Origin: Chryseobacterium sp. SNU WT5
Lineage (GTDB): Bacteria; Bacteroidota; Bacteroidia; Flavobacteriales; Weeksellaceae
Assembly (NCBI RefSeq): GCF_007362475.1
Contig: NZ_CP041687.1
Span: forward strand, 992,001-1,056,000
DNA length: 64,000 nt
Direction of reading: 5' to 3'
This document shows, piece after piece, positions 8,843 to 17,358 of the stretch. The position numbers were made by a program, and so were the translations under genes. Position 1 is the first letter of the stretch; each line of letters starts with the position of its first letter. The notes below the pieces were generated by a model, which worked only from the letters and a program-made list of their open reading frames with translations, had not been told where the DNA came from and made no database searches.

Positions 8843-8858
8843 ATTGTATTATTTTTAT

Positions 8859-8866
8859 CAAAGATA
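8859..8866 (-). promoter_or_regulatory. Azurin -7 box
   Basis: Minus strand TATCTTTG, an exact TAnnTTTG match, 17 bp before the start codon. Confidence 0.65.
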
Positions 8867-9160
8867 GATATTTACTACGAATAAAGCAAGCTCAAATTTA
8901 AACAATACCCAATAAAATCGAGCAGACCGCATCAACAATTGATTTACATCTTGTAATTTTTCAAAACTATATCAAGACAACCAATAAAATCAATTCTTTT
9001 TCTTTTAATTCCCAAAATAGAATCACCCTCATAATCGCACCTCATAGGAATACAACTACAATAAATTAAAATATCTTAAACTAATCGGCAATAATTTAAT
9101 TTATTACAAGCTGAAATTTACCATTCACTACTTAAAGCGATTATTTATTTTCAATATAAA
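8867..9160. other. AT-rich intergenic region, nothing recognised
   Basis: About 290 bp between the azurin promoter and the end of the EamA gene. I see no gene, strong hairpin or repeat; a terminator for the HMGR operon would be expected here, but none is clear. Confidence 0.5.
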
Positions 9161-10027
9161 TTATAAATTTACTGTTGAATTTTTCTCATAAAAGGTCGTT
9201 GCAATTCCTGCTAATATAATGACACTTGCAACCATTTGAATTACTGTGATCTGTTCATTCACAAAGACAGCAGCCAGGATCGTGGCAAAAATAGCCTGAC
9301 TTAAAAGACTTAACGAAACTCTGGTCGCCCGCATAGTCTGAGTGGCATAACTGATGAGCAACCACGCGATCAACTGGCAAACAACTCCCTGAACTAAAAG
9401 TGAGAACCAGGCCTTATTAGTGAAACCAAAAAACTGTTCTCCGAAAGCAATATTGATGATAAAAAGGAAAATGGCACTGAAGATCATACTATAAGTAATG
9501 AAGGTAATGACTTCTAATTTTTCTAAAACTGATTTGCTAACCAAAATATAAAGAGCATACAGAACTCCCGACAATATTCCCAGAAAAAAAGCGAAATCCA
9601 GTTGTAAGTTGATAATAGTGTCGACTCCTACAAAAACCGTCATACCCACTAAAGCGATTACGGTGCCGAGCCAAAAACTTTTTCGTGGGCGAAATTTCAA
9701 AAAGACCAGCGAGAAAACTCCTACCCAAATAGGAGAAAGATTCGTAAGCAATGTCGCTTGTGTTGCTGTAGAATTCTGAATCGAAATATTCCAAACTGCG
9801 ATATCTGAGGCAAATAAAATACCGCAAACCATCATTGGCAAGAGCATTTTTACATTCTCTAACTTCAGTTTTTTCTTATAAAGCGCATAAGGCAAAATTA
9901 CCGCCGTCGCAATTGCCATTCTGTAAAAGGCAGAAATCAACCCGGAGGTCAAATTCATCCTCACGATCACCGGAAAAATGGAGATGCACAAGATCCCTAT
10001 GAATAAAGCAATTCTCGGCTTAGTCAT
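9161..10027 (-). CDS. EamA/DMT-family transporter
   Basis: A 288-residue inner-membrane protein with about ten hydrophobic helices arranged as two EamA repeats (about 5-135 and 148-280), as in drug/metabolite exporters such as RhaT/YdcZ relatives. The second repeat ends with the usual FATILAAVFVNEQITVIQMVASVIILAGI pattern. The substrate cannot be told from sequence. It is the last gene of a tightly spaced seven-gene minus-strand run (3 bp after the preceding gene). Confidence 0.92.
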   Translation of the reverse strand: MTKPRIALFIGILCISIFPVIVRMNLTSGLISAFYRMAIATAVILPYALYKKKLKLENVKMLLPMMVCGILFASDIAVWNISIQNSTATQATLLTNLSPIWVGVFSLVFLKFRPRKSFWLGTVIALVGMTVFVGVDTIINLQLDFAFFLGILSGVLYALYILVSKSVLEKLEVITFITYSMIFSAIFLFIINIAFGEQFFGFTNKAWFSLLVQGVVCQLIAWLLISYATQTMRATRVSLSLLSQAIFATILAAVFVNEQITVIQMVASVIILAGIATTFYEKNSTVNL

Positions 10028-10030
10028 TTT

Positions 10031-10288
10031 TTAATATTTTCTACCAACTGCTTTACAAATCTCCAAATACTCTTTAGGCATTTTAGAGAACATCCCTTGC
10101 TCATAATATTCATCAGAATGCGGAATGTAAATACTGTACTTTTTCCCCAGCGGAATTAAGGGAATGAAGAAAAGTTCAAAGTAATTTTTATAAACAGTTA
10201 TCACTGCATTCACTTCAAAACCATTCTTCATTATTTTGCGCTGTTCTTTACCTACAGGTTTCTTATTAAGTCCAAAAATGAAAAACAT
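10031..10288 (-). CDS. Zinc-ribbon-family protein lacking the cysteine pairs
   Basis: An 85-residue protein that begins MFFIFGLNKK and has the YKNYFELFFIPLIPLGKKY block, the layout of small flavobacterial zinc-ribbon proteins (FFFG start, then YxxYFHxFxIPxxPxG). The CxxC pairs that normally flank that block are absent; the only Cys is in EICKAV near the C-terminus. It may be a divergent member that no longer binds zinc. It sits 1 bp from DUF423 and 3 bp from EamA, so it is probably translated with them. Function unknown. Confidence 0.7.
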   Translation of the reverse strand: MFFIFGLNKKPVGKEQRKIMKNGFEVNAVITVYKNYFELFFIPLIPLGKKYSIYIPHSDEYYEQGMFSKMPKEYLEICKAVGRKY

Positions 10289-10289
10289 T

Positions 10290-10676
10290 TTAGAATTTAT
10301 TTTTTACAAAATAGAAAATTAACATCGCCCACGAAATAATCATCAATAACCCCCCAAGAGGCGTTATTGGGCCAACCGCTTTTGAAGGAATCGCCGCTAC
10401 TTCGCTAAAAGCTAACAAATAAATACTCACCGAAAACAAAAAGGTGCCGGCAATCATTAAAATTGATATCCATTTTTCTGAAGGGGTCTCAAACTTCAAA
10501 ATATAACCGACAATCAATAAAAATAAGGCCGAGTACATTTGATATTTGACACCTGTTTCAAAACTCGCTAGTTTGTCTACCGACAACACTTTCTTTAAAG
10601 CGTGAGCTCCAAATGCTCCTAAAATTACGGAAACCAATCCGTAAACGGCTCCGATTACTAATGTAAATGTTTTCAT
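10290..10676 (-). CDS. DUF423 membrane protein
   Basis: A 128-residue protein with four predicted membrane helices. The N-terminal GAVYGLVSVILGAFGAHALKK and the TGVKYQMYSALFLL segment are the DUF423 (YgdD) signature. The family has no established biochemical role. It is translated in close succession with its neighbours (1 bp gaps on both sides). Confidence 0.92.
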   Translation of the reverse strand: MKTFTLVIGAVYGLVSVILGAFGAHALKKVLSVDKLASFETGVKYQMYSALFLLIVGYILKFETPSEKWISILMIAGTFLFSVSIYLLAFSEVAAIPSKAVGPITPLGGLLMIISWAMLIFYFVKNKF

Positions 10677-10677
10677 A

Positions 10678-11763
10678 TTATAATTCTTCTAATTCTAATT
10701 TTAAATATTTTTTTGTTCTGTAATCCTGCCAGGTTCCGGTAATATTTCTGTTATTCAAGTCGGCCTCTATTTCTGCACGAGGAATCCATTTTTTCATTTC
10801 TTCATCGTGATAATCATCTTCAGTGGCAGAAAAGTGATTATTTTTAAAGGTTCCGCGCCAATCGATGAGTTTCTTATTCTTTTTATACCAATAAACGATT
10901 GAAAGCGAACCATCCTCATAAATATCTTCCACCAAAAGCATGATTGGATATTTTCCATCAATTCTTCCTTGGTATAATTTATTCTGAATGCTTCCACTAG
11001 AAACTGCAACCTCAGAATCCGACAACAAATTTCTAGCAAATGGACTCCAGTATTTTTCAAGTTCTTTAAACTTAAAAACAATTTCATGACTTCCTAAATC
11101 GTCCAAAGCGCGCATCGCATGATTGGAACACCGACCTGCAACAACGGTTAACTGATCTTTTTCTAAGTAGAATTTTAAATAAGGTAAAGTATTTTCTGTA
11201 AAGCAATTTTCGTACATCGCAATTTGCTCATCCTGATCGCGTGTTGGTGATGATTTTAATTCAAAGATGTAATCTTTAATTCTTTTCCTTATTTTATCAT
11301 TAATGACTTTTTCAATTTTCGCAATCGAATTTGGTTGAAATAAATCTTGCAAATTAAGGAAATTCCCGGTTCTTAAATCAAAGTTTCGGTAAGTTATAAA
11401 ACCTTCTGAATAAGCGCCACTAGCCTCACCTTGCAGCTGAAAGGAAAGAACATTTTTGGGCGAGTTTAGCTTTTTCCAGCTATAGAAATAAACATAATTC
11501 GTGTAAGAATTGGTAGCAGTAGAAGCGAGTTGAAAAGGGTTTTCTCCAGAACCTGGAACAAATTCCAGTTCACTTACCTGTAAAAAGGTATTAATTTTAT
11601 CTTGGACTAAAGGCTTCTCTTTAAAAGATATTAACGGAAATACAAAATTTTCAGATTGAGGTTGCAGATTGGTGATTTTCAAATTTTTCTGTTGTGAAAA
11701 ACTCAAAATCGACATCAGCATTATCAAGAATAATATTCCCTTATAAATCAAATGTTTTATCAT
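10678..11763 (-). CDS. Exported DUF3298/RsiV-like protein
   Basis: A secreted 361-residue protein with a signal peptide (MIKHLIYKGILFLIMLMSILSFS). The middle matches the DUF3298 pattern (GAYSEGFITYRNFDLRTGNFLNLQDLF) found in RsiV-type and lysozyme-sensing proteins; the segment before it is probably DUF4163. The last ~100 residues are a separate acidic domain of unknown family. I start at the ATG at 11763; an upstream extension of 20 codons would overlap the gene before it and remove the signal peptide from the N-terminus. The function is unknown, possibly ligand binding in the envelope. Confidence 0.78.
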   Translation of the reverse strand: MIKHLIYKGILFLIMLMSILSFSQQKNLKITNLQPQSENFVFPLISFKEKPLVQDKINTFLQVSELEFVPGSGENPFQLASTATNSYTNYVYFYSWKKLNSPKNVLSFQLQGEASGAYSEGFITYRNFDLRTGNFLNLQDLFQPNSIAKIEKVINDKIRKRIKDYIFELKSSPTRDQDEQIAMYENCFTENTLPYLKFYLEKDQLTVVAGRCSNHAMRALDDLGSHEIVFKFKELEKYWSPFARNLLSDSEVAVSSGSIQNKLYQGRIDGKYPIMLLVEDIYEDGSLSIVYWYKKNKKLIDWRGTFKNNHFSATEDDYHDEEMKKWIPRAEIEADLNNRNITGTWQDYRTKKYLKLELEEL

Positions 11764-11764
11764 T

Positions 11765-11935
11765 CTATAATGTTTCTGTTTGATAAGCGACCAGTAATTT
11801 ACCGATGATGGACAATGCTCCAATCAAGATAAACATCCATGCAAATTTCTTTGATTTTGAAAAACCGGGATCCTTGGTAACTTTAAGAAAAACCCCAAAA
11901 ATTAATATTAAAAATCCTAGAACGAGTTGAAACAT
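11765..11935 (-). CDS. Small two-helix membrane protein
   Basis: A 56-residue protein, MFQLVLGFLILIFGVFLK then a short polar link and KFAWMFILIGALSIIGKLLVAY: two membrane helices with little else. The start at 11935 was chosen because the longer frame overlaps the VOC gene. It lies 1 bp before the DUF3298 gene and 10 bp after the VOC gene, which supports it being a real small gene. No function can be given. Confidence 0.65.
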   Translation of the reverse strand: MFQLVLGFLILIFGVFLKVTKDPGFSKSKKFAWMFILIGALSIIGKLLVAYQTETL

Positions 11936-11945
11936 AATTATTATT

Positions 11946-12320
11946 TTATTCTTTCGGTTCCCACAATTCAATTTTATTATCTTCAATATCTACAATATGA
12001 ACGAATTTCCCGTAATCGAATTCTTCAATTTTATCTAAAATGGTGACCCCTTCTTTTTCCAGTTCTGTAACCAGCGCTTCCAGATCATCTACGCGATAAT
12101 TAATCATGAAGTCTTTGGTTGATGGTTCAAAATATTTGGTATCATCAGCAAAAGCACTCCATTGCGTAGAACCTGGTTTGGAAGAATCTTCTTCTTTCCA
12201 GTAGAAGTTTGCGCCATAATCGTTCGTATCAAAACCAAGATGTTTTTTATACCATTCATTCAGTTTCTGCGGATCTTTTGCTTTAAAAAAAATGCCGCCA
12301 ATACCGGTTACTTTTTTCAT
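11946..12320 (-). CDS. VOC (glyoxalase/bleomycin-resistance) family protein
   Basis: A 124-residue single-unit VOC protein: GIGGIFFKAKDPQKLNEWYKKHLGF at the N-terminus and VHIVDIEDNKIELWEP at the C-terminus, the two halves of the paired beta-alpha-beta-beta-beta fold. The C-terminal Glu of IELWEP is the usual metal-ligand position. The substrate is not predictable. It follows HMG-CoA reductase by 10 bp. Confidence 0.92.
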   Translation of the reverse strand: MKKVTGIGGIFFKAKDPQKLNEWYKKHLGFDTNDYGANFYWKEEDSSKPGSTQWSAFADDTKYFEPSTKDFMINYRVDDLEALVTELEKEGVTILDKIEEFDYGKFVHIVDIEDNKIELWEPKE

Positions 12321-12330
12321 TATGGAACGA

Positions 12331-13665
12331 TTAAATAGATTGTGTTCTCATTTTATTAAACTCACTGATTACCTCATGATGGCTTACCGTTTTGTCTTTA
12401 AAATAAGTCACAAAATGATTTTTCTCTTCTTCTGTTGCTCCTAACTGATTGAGAATATTAAACAGGTGCATTTTCATATGACCTTTTTGAATTCCAGTCG
12501 TGACTAAAGAACGAAGTGCACCAAAATTTTGAGCCAAGCCAGAAACCGCTAAAATACTCATCAATTCCTGTGCAGAAGGTTTTCCTAATAATGCCAAAGA
12601 GAATTTTACCAATGGATGGAGATTCGTTAAACCTCCGACAACTCCCACAGAAATTGGTAAATCTATCCAGAATCTAAAAATTCCATTATCAATAGTACAA
12701 TGCGTCAGACTCGAATATTTTCCATCTTTTGCTGCATAAGCGTGAGCACAGGCTGCGGTTGCCCGAAAATCATTGCCGGTTGCAATTACCACAGCATCTA
12801 CGCCATTCATAATTCCCTTATTATGCGTAGTCGCACGAAAAGGTTCAATTTCAGCAATCGTTACCGCACGTTTAAACTTGGTTGCAAATTCCTCATTAGA
12901 AATTCCACTATCGTCTTTTAGATCTTCAATTTTACAGGAGACTTCTGCTCTAACGATGCAGTCAGGAGTAAAGTTGGAAAGTATATTCATCACGATCTGC
13001 AAAGAATCTTTTTCTTCTTGAGTAAAACTTTCTTCATTATGAACTTCCTCTGTTAAGGTTTTTCCAAATTGCTCCAGACACGAATTAATGAAATTCGCAC
13101 CCATTGAATCTACAGTATCAAAACTCGCTTTCAGTTGAAAATAATTTTCCAGCTCCGAGGTTTTATCGATCAAGTGAATATTGAGAATACCGCCTCCCCG
13201 GTTTCTCATATTTTTGGTAATATCATCCGTCGCCTCGAATAATCTTTTCTTTAATTTAAAATTAAATAAATGCTGAAGTTTATGAGGTTCCACATTCATT
13301 ATAAAATGAGTATGACCTAATTTCTTGGTATTAATAATAGTTGTTTTGAAACCACCTTTATCAATCCAGAATTTCGCTGCTTTTGAAGCTGCAGCAACAA
13401 CAGAACTTTCTTCTACTGCCATTGGCAACGCGAATAACTTCCCGTCGATCAGAAAATTTGGTGCAATTCCATATGGCATATAAAAATTGGAAATCGTATT
13501 CTCGGAAAACTCTTCGTGAAGTTTCTGAAGGGCATGATCTCCATTCCAGTATTGCTGAAGAACCTGTTCGTAACTGCGGTCTTCATTGAGATATTCTTTG
13601 ATGAGCCAATCGATTTTTCTTTGTTTTGAGAGTTTAGAAAAACCTTCAACAGGTTGGTGATTCAT
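12331..13665 (-). CDS. Hydroxymethylglutaryl-CoA reductase, class II (degradative type)
   Basis: Converts between HMG-CoA and mevalonate; in flavobacteria it most likely serves the mevalonate route to isoprenoids, despite the class II name. The 444-residue length is right for class II. Catalytic segments are visible: VEESSVVAAASKAAKFW (catalytic Glu), THNKGIMNGVDAVVIATGNDFRA (Lys, Asn and Asp region), GGLTNLHPLVK, and the C-terminal GIQKGHMKMH with the catalytic His. It is the first gene of a seven-gene minus-strand run and is preceded by a TATCTTTG box. Confidence 0.95.
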   Translation of the reverse strand: MNHQPVEGFSKLSKQRKIDWLIKEYLNEDRSYEQVLQQYWNGDHALQKLHEEFSENTISNFYMPYGIAPNFLIDGKLFALPMAVEESSVVAAASKAAKFWIDKGGFKTTIINTKKLGHTHFIMNVEPHKLQHLFNFKLKKRLFEATDDITKNMRNRGGGILNIHLIDKTSELENYFQLKASFDTVDSMGANFINSCLEQFGKTLTEEVHNEESFTQEEKDSLQIVMNILSNFTPDCIVRAEVSCKIEDLKDDSGISNEEFATKFKRAVTIAEIEPFRATTHNKGIMNGVDAVVIATGNDFRATAACAHAYAAKDGKYSSLTHCTIDNGIFRFWIDLPISVGVVGGLTNLHPLVKFSLALLGKPSAQELMSILAVSGLAQNFGALRSLVTTGIQKGHMKMHLFNILNQLGATEEEKNHFVTYFKDKTVSHHEVISEFNKMRTQSI

Positions 13666-13685
13666 AGAGGTAAAATTTTGAAAAT

Positions 13686-13693
13686 CAAAGATA
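13686..13693 (-). promoter_or_regulatory. -7 box of the HMG-CoA reductase operon
   Basis: Minus strand TATCTTTG, an exact match to TAnnTTTG, 21 bp ahead of the HMGR start. It likely drives the seven genes from 13665 down to 9161. Confidence 0.65.
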
Positions 13694-13795
13694 GGAAATT
13701 AGGTTGGATGTTTGGCGGCAGATATTAGGTTTTAGGAAGTGAGTCGTAGTTGATGGATGATGATGGCGTGCAGGAAATTTAATTATATTTAGTCC

Positions 13796-14671
13796 ATGAA
13801 AAAAGCAGTTTTATTTATATTCTTAATATTATTTTTTAACTGTACAAAAGCACCTGATTCTTCACTAGACAACAATGATAATGAAGGATCTGAAGTTTTA
13901 AATACACCATCAGTTATAAAAATTAATGAAGATAAAAATACCATTAAAGAAAGATTTCCAGCGCCGAAAGGTTATTCGTGGACTGAAGAACAGCCCAATT
14001 CTTTTGGATATTATCTGGAAAACTTTGATCTGAAAAAATACGGTTCTCCGATTTTGAAATATGATGGAAGTGAAATTGAAACTCAACATCTCCATGAGGC
14101 GATTTTTGACATTGATACCGGAACAAAAGATCTACAGCAATGCGCAGATGCATTGATTCGATTAAGAGCCGAGTATTTATTTAAGAATAAAAAGTTCGAT
14201 GAAATTAAGTTCCATTTTACAAGTGGAGATTTAATGACCTGGAATGATTACAAAAATGGAACCCGCGCTTTTGTCAATGGTAACTCGGTTCAATTTAAAA
14301 AGACGGCTGCCTTTGATGATTCTTATGATAACTTTCGGAAATATCTGGACTTGATTTTTAATTACGCAGGAACCATTTCTCTAACTAAAGAAACAAAGCT
14401 GGTCTTGAAAAATGAGCAGCTGAAAACAGGCGATTTCCTCATCACACCGGGAAGTCCTGGACATATTGTTTTTATTACAGGTGTTTCGGAAAACAAAAGA
14501 GGAGAAAAACTATTTCTGCTTGCGGAAGGTTATACGCCTGCACAATCAATTCATGTATTGAAGAATCCCTTTAATTCAGAAGTTTCACCTTGGTACAGAC
14601 TAGATGTGAATGCAGCAGAAACGAAAACAGCGAGATATTTCTTTGAGGCAAGTAATTTTCGAAGTTTTTAA
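13796..14671 (+). CDS. DUF4846 lipoprotein
   Basis: A 291-residue envelope protein with a lipobox ending LFFNC (Cys near 16). It carries the DUF4846 signatures: LQQCADALIRLRAEYLF, FTSGDLMTWNDYKNGTR, and GDFLITPGSPGHIVFITGV with the conserved Gly-Ser-Pro-Gly-His. The family is widespread in Bacteroidota and has no established role; the GSPGH loop resembles active-site loops of papain-like folds, but that is only an impression. It stands alone with its own TATATTTA-like box just upstream. Confidence 0.88.
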   Translation: MKKAVLFIFLILFFNCTKAPDSSLDNNDNEGSEVLNTPSVIKINEDKNTIKERFPAPKGYSWTEEQPNSFGYYLENFDLKKYGSPILKYDGSEIETQHLHEAIFDIDTGTKDLQQCADALIRLRAEYLFKNKKFDEIKFHFTSGDLMTWNDYKNGTRAFVNGNSVQFKKTAAFDDSYDNFRKYLDLIFNYAGTISLTKETKLVLKNEQLKTGDFLITPGSPGHIVFITGVSENKRGEKLFLLAEGYTPAQSIHVLKNPFNSEVSPWYRLDVNAAETKTARYFFEASNFRSF

Positions 14672-14701
14672 ATTTCATTCTACAATCTTTAATAAAGAAA
14701 A

Positions 14702-14728
14702 CGTGTCAAGGTTTAGAAACTTGACACG
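14702..14728 (-). terminator. Terminator of the ABC-F gene
   Basis: Perfect 9-bp repeat CGTGTCAAG / CTTGACACG with a 9-nt loop. The T-run lies on the minus-strand side (TTTTCTTTATT), so it mainly ends the ABC-F transcript. Confidence 0.8.
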
Positions 14729-14764
14729 GTTAAATGAGTAAATATTTTAAAACGAAACCTTTAG

Positions 14765-16690
14765 TTATCCTTCCAACTGCGTTCCCAAAAACTCCCATTC
14801 CTGCAAAGCTAGATCTAACTCTTCTTTTTTAGAATTGTAAATTTCTAAAGTTTCTGCAGACGGATTTTCAGTGGTAAAAGTCTTTTCCATTTCTTCGATT
14901 TTTAATTCGAGTTCGGAAATTCGTTCTTCAACTTTCTTTATTTTATTTTGAACATTTTTTTGATCCTTACTAACGATCACTGGTTTTTTCTCCACCGGTT
15001 TTTCAACGACTTTAGTGACAACAGGCTCATTTCGTAATTCCTGTAATTTCGATTTCTCTGCAGAGATCTCGCGGATACTTTCTTTTTGTCTAAACGAAAG
15101 ATAATCATTAATATCACCAAGAAATTCTTTCATCCGGCCATCGCGGAATTCGAAAATCTTATCGCTCAAACCTTGTAAAAATTCACGGTCGTGAGAAATA
15201 ACGATCAACGTTCCTTCAAATTTCTGTAGAGCGAGTTTGATAATTTCCTTCGACTGAATATCCAAGTGATTCGTAGGCTCATCCATAATCAATGTATTGA
15301 ATGGACGAAGCAATAATTTACACAAAGCCAAACGGTTACGCTCCCCTCCGGAAAGTACTTTTGTTTTCTTCGTCACGTCATCACCTTGAAAAAGGAAACT
15401 TCCCAATAAATCACGGACTCTTGGTCTTGTTTCTTCAGTAGCAGAATCTTCAGCTTCTTCTAAAACTGTTTTATTGGGTGTTAAAACTTCTTCCTGATTT
15501 TGAGCGAAATATCCAATGCTTACATTGTGGCCGAGATTCCATTCACCAGAATAATCGGTAATTTCTCCAGATAAAATTTTAGCTAAAGTTGTTTTTCCTT
15601 GTCCATTCTGACCCAGCAAAGCAATTCGTTGGCCACGTTCTATGAAGAAGTCAACCTTATCAAAAATCTGTTTATTACCGTATGCTTTTCCTAAATTTTT
15701 AGCTTCAAAAACTACTTTCCCCGGAGTTACAGCGGGTTGAAATCGTATATTAAATTTAGAAACATCATCCGTATCAACTTCAATTCTTTCTAATTTATCC
15801 AGTTTCTTTATCAAAGATTGCGCGAAAGAAGATTTGGTTGCAGAAGCGCGGAAACGGTTGATATTATCTTCCATTTGCTTAATTTCTACATCCTGATTTT
15901 TCTTGGCTTGAATTTGTTTTTCTTTTCTTTCTGAACTTAATTCTAGATATTTAGTATAATTGGCTTTATAATCGTCAACTTTTTTATTGTTAATGTCAAA
16001 GGTTCTGTTACAAACCGAGGTCATAAATTGTTTATCGTGACTTACCAATACAATAGAACCTGGATAATCTTTCAAAAAACTTTCCAGCCAGATGATGGAT
16101 TCCATATCCAGGTGATTGGTAGGCTCATCGAGTAACATCAAATCATTTTTCTGCAAAAGCAATTTCGCCAGTTCAATTCTCATTCTCCAACCTCCAGAAA
16201 ACTCATCTGTAATTTTATGAAAATCATCTGCTTTGAAGCCTAATCCTAACAGAATTTTCTCCACATCGCCTTCTAAATTATAAGCATCGTGATTCATTAA
16301 CAGATCATTGAGTTCCGTCATTCGGTGAATAATATTTTCATATTCTACACTTTCATAATCGGTTCTTGTAACCAGTTGGTGATTCACCTCATCCAGTTCA
16401 TTCTTCATGGCATTAATCTGTTCAAAAGCCTGCAACGTTTCATCCCACACCGTTCTTCCCTTCACAAAATCCAAATCTTGTTTTAGAAATCCCATGGTCA
16501 CAACTCCTTCCTGAATAATACTGCCCTCGTAAAAATTAATTTCGCCTGTAAGCATCTTTAATAAAGTAGATTTACCTGCTCCATTTTTCCCAACCAATCC
16601 AATTTTATCATCTTTTTTGATGGTGAAATTGACGTTTTGAAAGAGATAATTTCCTGAATGATGAAGACCTAAATTTTGAACCGAAATCAT
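14765..16690 (-). CDS. ABC-F family ATPase (YheS/Uup-like)
   Basis: Soluble translation-associated ATPase with two ABC domains and no membrane part. Domain 1 has Walker A GKNGAGKSTLLKML (about 37-50) and Walker B LLDEPTNHLDMES; domain 2 has GQNGQGKTTLAKIL, the signature LSGGERNRLALCKLL and IMDEPTNHLDIQS. A long charged linker (about 240-290) joins them and a C-terminal coiled coil (about 560-641) follows. ABC-F proteins act at the ribosomal E site to relieve stalled states or give antibiotic protection; which applies here cannot be told. I start at the ATG at 16690 (MISVQNLGLHHSG), the normal ABC-F beginning, instead of 24 codons upstream. Confidence 0.95.
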   Translation of the reverse strand: MISVQNLGLHHSGNYLFQNVNFTIKKDDKIGLVGKNGAGKSTLLKMLTGEINFYEGSIIQEGVVTMGFLKQDLDFVKGRTVWDETLQAFEQINAMKNELDEVNHQLVTRTDYESVEYENIIHRMTELNDLLMNHDAYNLEGDVEKILLGLGFKADDFHKITDEFSGGWRMRIELAKLLLQKNDLMLLDEPTNHLDMESIIWLESFLKDYPGSIVLVSHDKQFMTSVCNRTFDINNKKVDDYKANYTKYLELSSERKEKQIQAKKNQDVEIKQMEDNINRFRASATKSSFAQSLIKKLDKLERIEVDTDDVSKFNIRFQPAVTPGKVVFEAKNLGKAYGNKQIFDKVDFFIERGQRIALLGQNGQGKTTLAKILSGEITDYSGEWNLGHNVSIGYFAQNQEEVLTPNKTVLEEAEDSATEETRPRVRDLLGSFLFQGDDVTKKTKVLSGGERNRLALCKLLLRPFNTLIMDEPTNHLDIQSKEIIKLALQKFEGTLIVISHDREFLQGLSDKIFEFRDGRMKEFLGDINDYLSFRQKESIREISAEKSKLQELRNEPVVTKVVEKPVEKKPVIVSKDQKNVQNKIKKVEERISELELKIEEMEKTFTTENPSAETLEIYNSKKEELDLALQEWEFLGTQLEG

Positions 16691-16969
16691 ATTGATGAGT
16701 GCTAATTGATAAGTGAATTTTCGAGGTGCAAAAGTAGTGAAACTAATTGAATTACAGCACACATTGACACAAACAGTTGGCCTCTATAATCACTGGATAA
16801 CCAATGTTTTAAAAACGACCTCGTAAGTTATTAAGATAATGAAGGGAATTTGAAGAAGAAATGTATTAAATCATTATTGAACAAAAAATGATGTAGGTTC
16901 TATTCAGTTGATGAGAATTTATAAAACCAAGACGACTCCGAAATCTATGATCCAGGGTATATATAAAAA

Positions 16970-17013
16970 TAGAATCCACTGATGAAGGTGGATTCTAAAA
17001 ACACAAATGATGA
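16970..17013 (+). repeat. Hairpin plus AACACAAATGATGA core, copy 1
   Basis: A 10-bp perfect stem TAGAATCCAC / GTGGATTCTA (16970-16997) is followed by the 14-nt word AACACAAATGATGA (17000-17013) and an A-run. The same core occurs at 17169, 62014 and 62465. On the minus strand the stem is followed by TTTTTATAT, so it could also be read as a terminator in that direction. Confidence 0.7.
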
Positions 17014-17135
17014 AAAAAAATTATTCACTGCTCTTTCGAACATTTGAACACTACAAAGATTGAGTATTTTTTTCAAACGGCAAAATTAATTACCTATTAA
17101 ATTCACTTTTTATGTTAAATGTCATTAATATTAAA

Positions 17136-17182
17136 AAATGAACCCGCCGATTACTCAACGGATTCAAAAACACAAATGATGA
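17136..17182 (+). repeat. Hairpin plus AACACAAATGATGA core, copy 2
   Basis: The stem TGAACCCG...CGGATTCA (one mismatch) ends a few bases before the core at 17169-17182. Copies 1 and 2 also agree on both sides of the core (GGATTC, A-run, core, seven or more A). Confidence 0.65.
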
Positions 17183-17307
17183 AAAAAATTTTCATTTACA
17201 ATCAGCAAAATATATGCTAATTTTTGTTAAAATCAATTAAATCCTGTATATTAAACGTTTAATGTCAGATAATATAAATCTACAACCTGAAACTAATTAA
17301 AAATAAA

Positions 17308-17334
17308 CACCTGTTCAGTTAGGCCGAACAGGTG
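17308..17334 (-). terminator. clpB terminator
   Basis: CACCTGTTC / GAACAGGTG, 9-bp perfect stem with a 9-nt loop, followed on the minus strand by TTTATTTTTAATT. Confidence 0.85.
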
Positions 17335-17358
17335 CTTTTACTATTAAAAAATCTAATT

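Larger units (their letters stand above)
16691..17307. other. Gene-free region with two copies of a repeated motif
   Basis: About 600 bp between the ABC-F start and the clpB terminator. It holds two hairpin-plus-core units (described separately), a probable degenerate third at about 16880-16900 (AACAAAAAATGATG), and no gene above 20 codons that I would support. Candidate tiny frames begin at the ATGATG of each core (18 and 14 codons). Confidence 0.6.

Noticed and set aside
16970..17013. Hammerhead ribozyme, suggested by CTGATGA in the hairpin loop
   Set aside because: Stem II and the CGAAA core needed for a hammerhead are absent; the word lies in a simple hairpin loop.
16970..17182. CRISPR array, suggested by repeated 14-mers
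   Set aside because: Only two copies about 170 bp apart with no regular spacers and no cas genes.
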